From: UBA9300 sp964577305
GTDB lineage: Bacteria; Bacteroidota; Bacteroidia; Bacteroidales; VadinHA17
Assembly (NCBI GenBank): GCA_964577305.1
Contig: CAZNYS010000092.1
Span: forward strand, 1-9,561
Length of the DNA: 9,561 nucleotides
Direction: 5' to 3'
Part shown: in pieces, positions 6,486 through 9,561 of the stretch
How the letters are laid out: each line of letters starts with the position of its first letter
How positions within the stretch are numbered: the stretch's first letter is position 1
Notes under the pieces: generated by a model
Told to the model about the DNA's origin: nothing
What the model saw: the letters and a program-made list of their open reading frames with translations, nothing else
The model's database searches: none
Made by a program: the position numbers and the translations under genes

Positions 6486-7715
6486 TTATTTTATTTCAAT
6501 ATTTTCAACTTCTTCAGCTACCCTCTTTAAGAAGCGGGTTGCCTCTCCACCATCAAGGGCGCGGTGATCATATGTGAGGCTTAGTCCTATATAAGGCACA
6601 AAACCATACACTCCATCACCAAGGTCAGCCGGACGAAGAACAATGGTATTAACCCCCAGTATAGCAGTCTGCGGCAGGTTAATCACAGGAGTGAACATTT
6701 CCACGCCATAATTACCCAGGTTGGACACTGTGAATGATCCTGCTTCAGGCCTGAGTATATCAGGGTCAACTGCTCCCGACCGGCACTGTACAGACAGAGC
6801 TGCAGCCCTTTTTGAAAATTCCTCAATACTTAAGCTGTCAGCATGCTTTATTACAGGAACCATAAGTCCACGCTCTGTATCAACAGCAGTTCCCAGGTTC
6901 ACATGCCTGAACAACCTCAAGGTTTCGCCATGCAACTGCGAATTGACCCTGGGATGTTCCGCCAGGGCTTTTATTACTGCAAAACATACAAGATCATTAA
7001 TTGTGATATTCACATAGCCCTTATTCCCTTTAGCTTTCTTAATCTTCTTCCTTGCTGCCATCAATTTCCTTGCATCTGCCCCCAGGTGATGGGTAAGCTG
7101 CGCGGAATTCTGCAGTGATTGATACACCGATTTTGCGATTATTTTCCGGATGTTTGTAAGGGGTTCTTCGCTATATTCATCGGAATCAGCAGTTGTGATT
7201 AAAACAGGTTCTGCCTTTTCAGCACCTTCCAGATCACGAACGATAATCCTTCCACCCGGCCCTGAACCTTTAACCGACCTAATATCAATACCCTTCACTT
7301 CAGCCAGTTTCCGCGCTCTTGGCGATATTTTGGATCCCCCTTTCAAGGGGGAAGTCCCGACCTTGTGTCGGGACAGGGGGATGTCATCCTGCTGCCGCGG
7401 ATCTGACTCACCCTGCTGGCGCGGACCCGATGGTGTGGATCTCCTGATCCACGCCTGCACGACTTCATCCTCCTCCTTTTCCACCCCAACAATACAAACC
7501 GTCTCCAGTACCGGTACCTCATCACCCTCATTGAAAAGCCACTTCAGCAATACACCATCCTGTTCCGATTCGTATTCAAAGGAGGCTTTATCAGTCTCGT
7601 ATGCAAAAAGAAGATCACCCTCTTTCACTTCATTACCTTCTTCGATATAAAGTTTGGTAATTATACAGGACTCTACTGACTGACCCTGTCTTGGCATTTT
7701 AATTTGTGTGGCCAT
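6486..7715 (-). CDS. Dihydrolipoamide acyltransferase (E2) of the 2-oxoacid dehydrogenase complex
   Basis: 409 residues in normal E2 order. The N-terminal lipoyl domain (1-78) has the lipoylated Lys43 in ETDKASFE. A linker (79-128) is followed by a peripheral-subunit-binding domain (about 129-162, ISPRARKLAEVKG...GPGGRI). The catalytic acyltransferase domain (about 185-409) has the active-site motif DHRALDG (His384, Asp388). It transfers the acyl group made by E1 to CoA. There is one lipoyl domain. The frame can be read upstream to a TTG at 7742, but that would place the inverted-repeat operator inside the coding region; the ATG at 7715 matches the usual MATxIKMPxxGxSVE beginning. First gene of the operon. 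The linker is unusual: it is not Ala/Pro-rich but is encoded by palindromic and direct-repeat DNA (7334-7452). No E3 gene is present, so E3 must come from elsewhere. Confidence 0.92.
   Translation of the reverse strand: MATQIKMPRQGQSVESCIITKLYIEEGNEVKEGDLLFAYETDKASFEYESEQDGVLLKWLFNEGDEVPVLETVCIVGVEKEEDEVVQAWIRRSTPSGPRQQGESDPRQQDDIPLSRHKVGTSPLKGGSKISPRARKLAEVKGIDIRSVKGSGPGGRIIVRDLEGAEKAEPVLITTADSDEYSEEPLTNIRKIIAKSVYQSLQNSAQLTHHLGADARKLMAARKKIKKAKGNKGYVNITINDLVCFAVIKALAEHPRVNSQLHGETLRLFRHVNLGTAVDTERGLMVPVIKHADSLSIEEFSKRAAALSVQCRSGAVDPDILRPEAGSFTVSNLGNYGVEMFTPVINLPQTAILGVNTIVLRPADLGDGVYGFVPYIGLSLTYDHRALDGGEATRFLKRVAEEVENIEIK
7334..7382. repeat. Palindromic element in frame within the E2 linker
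   Basis: The 49-bp stretch has three nested inverted repeats. Outer arms atccccct (7334-7341) and agggggat (7375-7382) are complementary. Inside lie ccccctt-tc-aaggggg (7336-7351) and gtcccgac-cttgt-gtcgggac (7354-7374, perfect 8-bp stem). On the coding strand it encodes E2 residues 112-128 (IPLSRHKVGTSPLKGGS), exactly between the lipoyl and subunit-binding domains. Such folding potential is unexpected for linker coding sequence and looks like an inserted small palindromic repeat. The frame is preserved. Confidence 0.7.
7388..7452. repeat. Direct repeat plus second hairpin in the E2 linker
   Basis: Two 16-bp copies, cctgctgccgcggatc (7388-7403) and cctgctggcgcggacc (7412-7427), match at 14 of 16 positions with a 24-bp period, giving the protein repeat PRQQ...PRQQ eight residues apart. 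Next to them gtggatc-tcct-gatccac (7435-7452) is a perfect 7-bp inverted repeat, extendable at both ends by ggt/gcc. It adjoins the palindromic element at 7334-7382, so nearly the whole linker is repeat-derived sequence. Confidence 0.55.
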
Positions 7716-7722
7716 AGCTCTA

Positions 7723-7738
7723 ACTTGTAAATACAAGT
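7723..7738. promoter_or_regulatory. Probable GntR-family operator, ACTTGTA-AA-TACAAGT
   Basis: A perfect 7-bp inverted repeat with a 2-bp spacer, 7 nt upstream of the E2 ATG and directly downstream of the operon's -7 element, so a bound repressor would cover the transcription start. The core TTGTA-N2-TACAA has the same layout as the TTGTATATACAA-type sites of TreR, a GntR/HutC-family repressor. The divergent GntR gene is the obvious candidate ligand. No second perfect copy is seen in the divergent region. Confidence 0.65.
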
Positions 7739-7739
7739 A

Positions 7740-7747
7740 CAAATATA
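7740..7747 (-). promoter_or_regulatory. Candidate Bacteroidota -7 promoter element for the operon
   Basis: On the minus strand this reads TATATTTG, an exact match to the Bacteroidota primary sigma -7 consensus TAnnTTTG. It is 24 nt upstream of the E2 ATG. The -33 region (about 7767-7771) gives only a poor TTTG match, compatible with a regulated promoter. A second TATATTTG occurs at 7780-7787 on the same strand and is an alternative. Confidence 0.45.
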
Positions 7748-7912
7748 AGCATGATTTATCAATTTAACCAGCAATATTACAAATATATTTTCTATGTTTA
7801 TCATCTTGTTTATCTGTTGTTTAACTAATAGTGTTTTAATTTTTTCATGTCAGACAATAAATAACTAATGTTTACATGTTGTTATTTAATTTACTGATAT
7901 TTTCTTTGAGTT

Positions 7913-7918
7913 GAAGGA
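7913..7918 (+). promoter_or_regulatory. Shine-Dalgarno-like GAAGGA deciding the GntR start
   Basis: GAAGGA lies 10 nt upstream of the ATG at 7929. It favours that start over the in-frame TTG at 7911, which would precede the site, and over the later ATG at 7953, which has no purine-rich leader. Confidence 0.4.
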
Positions 7919-7928
7919 ATTTGTTTTT

Positions 7929-8669
7929 ATGTTTGCATTAAAGATTACCGTAATGAGTCCGGGAAAAACACCTCAGTACCGACAGTTATATGAAACTTTG
8001 CGCAGGCATATTGTAGACGGCCTTTACAGGGAAGGCGATCTTCTTCCTTCGGAAAATGAACTATGTAAGCTGAATAATCTTACGAGGCCGACGGTAAGGA
8101 AGGCACTTGACCTGCTGAGTAACGAGGGATTTATAAAGAGGCACCAGGGACTGGGCAGCGTGGTTCATAAACTTCCAAAGGGTATTGGCATATTATCAAT
8201 TTCGGGTACCACAACAGCAGTTGGCAAAGAGAATCTTGAGACCAGGACAATCATCAAACCCAATTTATCAACCTGGCCTGATGATTTCCCTTTCAACCTG
8301 AGCGATCACGAAAGGGAAGTAGGCTGCATGCATTTCACCAGGCTGAGGCTGGTAAATGGCAAGCCTGTAATTTATGATATCTCATATCTTCCGAATATAA
8401 ATTTACCCAGGTTCTCTGCACGTAATCTCAACAACAAATCGCTTTTCAATATACTGAGAACCGCATACAGTATTGAGGTTAAGGGAGGCGAACAGTATAT
8501 CAAGGCTATCAATGCTCCCGATCCTGATATCTGCCATATACTTGATATAAAACCTGACACACCGGTGCTTCACCTGCAGAGGCGTATCGACACCAATCGC
8601 CTGAACTTTTATATCTACTCCATCCTTTATTGCAACACCAGTGATCACAGCCTGTACGGGATATTCTAA
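7929..8669 (+). CDS. GntR-family transcriptional regulator, HutC-type with UTRA domain
   Basis: 246 residues. The N-terminal winged helix-turn-helix (about 15-80) has the family sequence: PQYRQLYETLRRHI, GDLLPSENELC (36-46), TRPTVRKALDLLSNEGFI (52-69) and a wing ending RHQGLGSVV. The C-terminal part (about 95-240) fits a UTRA ligand-binding domain, with CMHFTRLRLVNGKPVIYDISYLP and PVLHLQRRID. HutC-type members bind small sugar or amine ligands and usually repress the adjacent catabolic operon until the ligand appears. The gene is divergent from the operon, sharing a 213-bp AT-rich region that contains the ACTTGTA/TACAAGT inverted repeat. That makes it the likely local repressor, with a sugar phosphate as a possible effector (inference). 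The ATG at 7929 is chosen over upstream TTG. The stop is only 7 nt before repeat copy C. Confidence 0.9.
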   Translation: MFALKITVMSPGKTPQYRQLYETLRRHIVDGLYREGDLLPSENELCKLNNLTRPTVRKALDLLSNEGFIKRHQGLGSVVHKLPKGIGILSISGTTTAVGKENLETRTIIKPNLSTWPDDFPFNLSDHEREVGCMHFTRLRLVNGKPVIYDISYLPNINLPRFSARNLNNKSLFNILRTAYSIEVKGGEQYIKAINAPDPDICHILDIKPDTPVLHLQRRIDTNRLNFYIYSILYCNTSDHSLYGIF

Positions 8670-8676
8670 CTTATAT

Positions 8677-8800
8677 GTTGAGCGGGCTGCGCCCTGTTGA
8701 GTAGAGTTGAGCTGACTGCCTGCCGGCAGTCCGGTTTAGTTTTGTAGCTCTAAACTCAACCCTCTCAACCCTCTCAACCCTACTCAACCCTACTCAACCT
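8677..8800. repeat. CTCAAC/GTTGAG palindromic repeat, copy C, downstream of the GntR gene
   Basis: The left arm (8677-8710) has GTTGAG units and hairpin gggc-tgc-gccc (8684-8694). The middle has a perfect 7-bp hairpin gactgcc-tgcc-ggcagtc (8714-8731). The right arm has the core agtttt-N8-aaactcaac shared with copy B, then tandem ctcaaccct/ctcaacccta units starting at 8755, 8764, 8773, 8783 and 8793. The left arm is the reverse complement of copy A (49 of 53). The whole element is thus a large imperfect palindrome. It starts 7 nt after the regulator's stop. Confidence 0.8.
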
Positions 8801-8810
8801 CATATTACAG

Positions 8811-8842
8811 TTTGTGTAAAACCCAATGTTTTCTTAAATTGC
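8811..8842 (+). promoter_or_regulatory. Weak candidate promoter for the small membrane protein
   Basis: TTTG at 8811-8814, a 20-nt spacer, then TAAATTGC at 8835-8842, a partial fit to the Bacteroidota -33 TTTG / -7 TAnnTTTG arrangement. It lies between repeat copy C and the ATG at 8887. The -7 match is incomplete, so this is tentative. Confidence 0.25.
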
Positions 8843-8886
8843 ATATACTGTTCTGATAAATTTTAAGAATCTAATAATCAATTGCC

Positions 8887-9252
8887 ATGGCCAGACAAAT
8901 CAAACAGGAGAATAATTACCAGTCACGTCTCCTGAAACTTATCCCAAGCGAGATAGTCGCTGCTTACCTGGTTATAATTGGGTTTATACCACCCGGCTAT
9001 GAACACAGCAAGATACTACTGACGGTAGTAACTGCAGTACTGCTAATCATGGTACCTTTTTATCTTATCAGCTTCCTGGCTGTAAAGGGCCCCTTACAGA
9101 TAATCTTCACTTCACTATCGTTCCTTGTATGGGTATACTCAATGGGTGGGCCCTTTGTATATTACGGTATACACGAAGCAGTTATCGGTTCGGCATTGCT
9201 GGTTTTATGGACCCTGCTGATACCTTTTGTTGTTAAGCCGGAAACGGAATAA
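8887..9252 (+). CDS. Small multi-pass membrane protein of unknown function
   Basis: 121 residues with a charged, polar start (MARQIKQENNYQSR) and then four hydrophobic stretches: about 24-39 (IPSEIVAAYLVIIGFI), 44-65, 69-84 and 96-116. There is no cleavable signal peptide; the first stretch is preceded by LLKLIPSE. The end, VVKPETE, is charged. I do not recognise a named family or catalytic motif. The strand is the same as the GntR gene, but repeat copy C and about 215 bp separate them, so it is probably its own transcription unit and not part of the catabolic locus. The reading frame is clean from ATG to TAA and the hydrophobic periodicity supports a real inner-membrane protein. Confidence 0.7.
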   Translation: MARQIKQENNYQSRLLKLIPSEIVAAYLVIIGFIPPGYEHSKILLTVVTAVLLIMVPFYLISFLAVKGPLQIIFTSLSFLVWVYSMGGPFVYYGIHEAVIGSALLVLWTLLIPFVVKPETE

Positions 9253-9561
9253 GGACAGCTACCACCTTAAAAAATAATTCGGCCTAGCTGCGCCGGATGT
9301 GGATTGTGGTGTATGCCTTTATCCACAGGTGTGACTGTGGCCCTGACTCTCCCTTTGGTCGGTCAGGGTCTTAGCTCCGCTCGACTATTGCTATTAACCG
9401 CCTACGGCACTGTTTGAGGGAAATTCCCCCGGCAGGGCGATGAATCGGACTGCCAGGCCTCTTCAGGATCACATTTGACTTATATTCTTTTTTTTTTATA
9501 AATTGCATACTGACTGAACTGATAATCTTGTGATTGCCTGTATACAAGGATTTGACCTGAT
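9253..9561. other. Gene-free, hairpin-rich intergenic stretch at the right edge
   Basis: No convincing reading frame. Successive inverted repeats are cggc/gccg (9280-9283, 9292-9295), tgtggat/atccaca (9298-9304, 9321-9327) and ccctgac/gtcaggg (9341-9347, 9362-9368). A weaker ggcag/ctgcc pair is at 9431-9435 and 9450-9454. A ten-T tract starts near 9489, followed by AT-rich DNA that may be the promoter region of a gene beyond the window. It could hold a terminator, intergenic repeats or a structured RNA; the sequence alone does not decide. Confidence 0.4.

Noticed and set aside
7150..7650. A 166-residue open frame on the + strand opposite the E2 gene
   Set aside because: It is antisense to well-supported E2 coding sequence, is low-complexity Ser/Pro-rich, and has no recognisable motif.
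1..8729. The inverted match of 1-53 with 8677-8729 as terminal repeats of one 8.7-kb transposon
   Set aside because: Each element is itself an imperfect palindrome with both GTTGAG and CTCAAC arms, so any two copies match in inverted orientation; no transposase or target duplication is visible.
8755..8800. CRISPR array
   Set aside because: The units are 9-10 bp tandem repeats with no spacers of uniform length and no cas genes nearby.
9536..9548. Second operator for the GntR regulator (CCTGTATACAAGG)
   Set aside because: It shares TGTA/TACA half-sites, but the 2-bp spacer is missing and the outer bases are not symmetric; the match is too weak.

Overview
The window reads as chromosomal DNA of a member of the Bacteroidota, probably a Bacteroidales- or Marinilabiliales-like lineage. 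Clues are a fused alpha-beta 2-oxoacid dehydrogenase E1, an orphan 23S-IVS-type four-helix-bundle gene, start sites mostly lacking a strong Shine-Dalgarno sequence, an exact match to the Bacteroidota -7 promoter element (TAnnTTTG) before the operon, and palindromic intergenic repeats. Taxonomy is an inference from these traits.

Layout. Positions 1-81 hold the right half of a CTCAAC-type palindromic repeat (copy A). A four-helix-bundle gene follows on + (175-537). It runs directly into repeat copy B (538-658), which also contains the stop codon of the convergent operon. The core is a five-gene operon on the minus strand, transcribed from about 7735 down to 654: lipoyl E2 acyltransferase, fused E1 alpha-beta dehydrogenase, a PHP-fold protein, an SrlD/SorD-like short-chain dehydrogenase and a SorE-like medium-chain dehydrogenase. 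Junctions are tight (6-nt gap, 4-nt ATGA overlap, 8-nt gap, 5-nt gap). Divergent from it on + is a GntR/HutC-type regulator with a UTRA ligand domain (7929-8669). A perfect inverted repeat, ACTTGTA-AA-TACAAGT, lies between the operon's -7 element and its first ATG and is the likely operator. After the regulator come repeat copy C (8677-8800), a small membrane protein of unknown function (8887-9252) and about 300 bases of hairpin-rich non-coding DNA.

Function. The two dehydrogenases resemble the pair that links L-sorbose-1-phosphate, D-glucitol-6-phosphate and D-fructose-6-phosphate in enteric bacteria. Here they sit with a thiamine-diphosphate/lipoyl dehydrogenase (E1 and E2, no E3) and a PHP protein, under a sugar-type GntR regulator. 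This combination does not match a pathway I can name. It suggests inducible catabolism of a polyol or keto-sugar, possibly ending in oxidative, CoA-linked cleavage of a 2-oxo or alpha-hydroxyketone intermediate.

Two non-coding observations stand out. The CTCAAC/GTTGAG repeats carry hairpins whose stems differ in sequence but keep pairing, and they surround the orphan four-helix-bundle gene and cap neighbouring genes. Separately, a palindromic element appears to lie in frame within the interdomain linker of the E2 gene.
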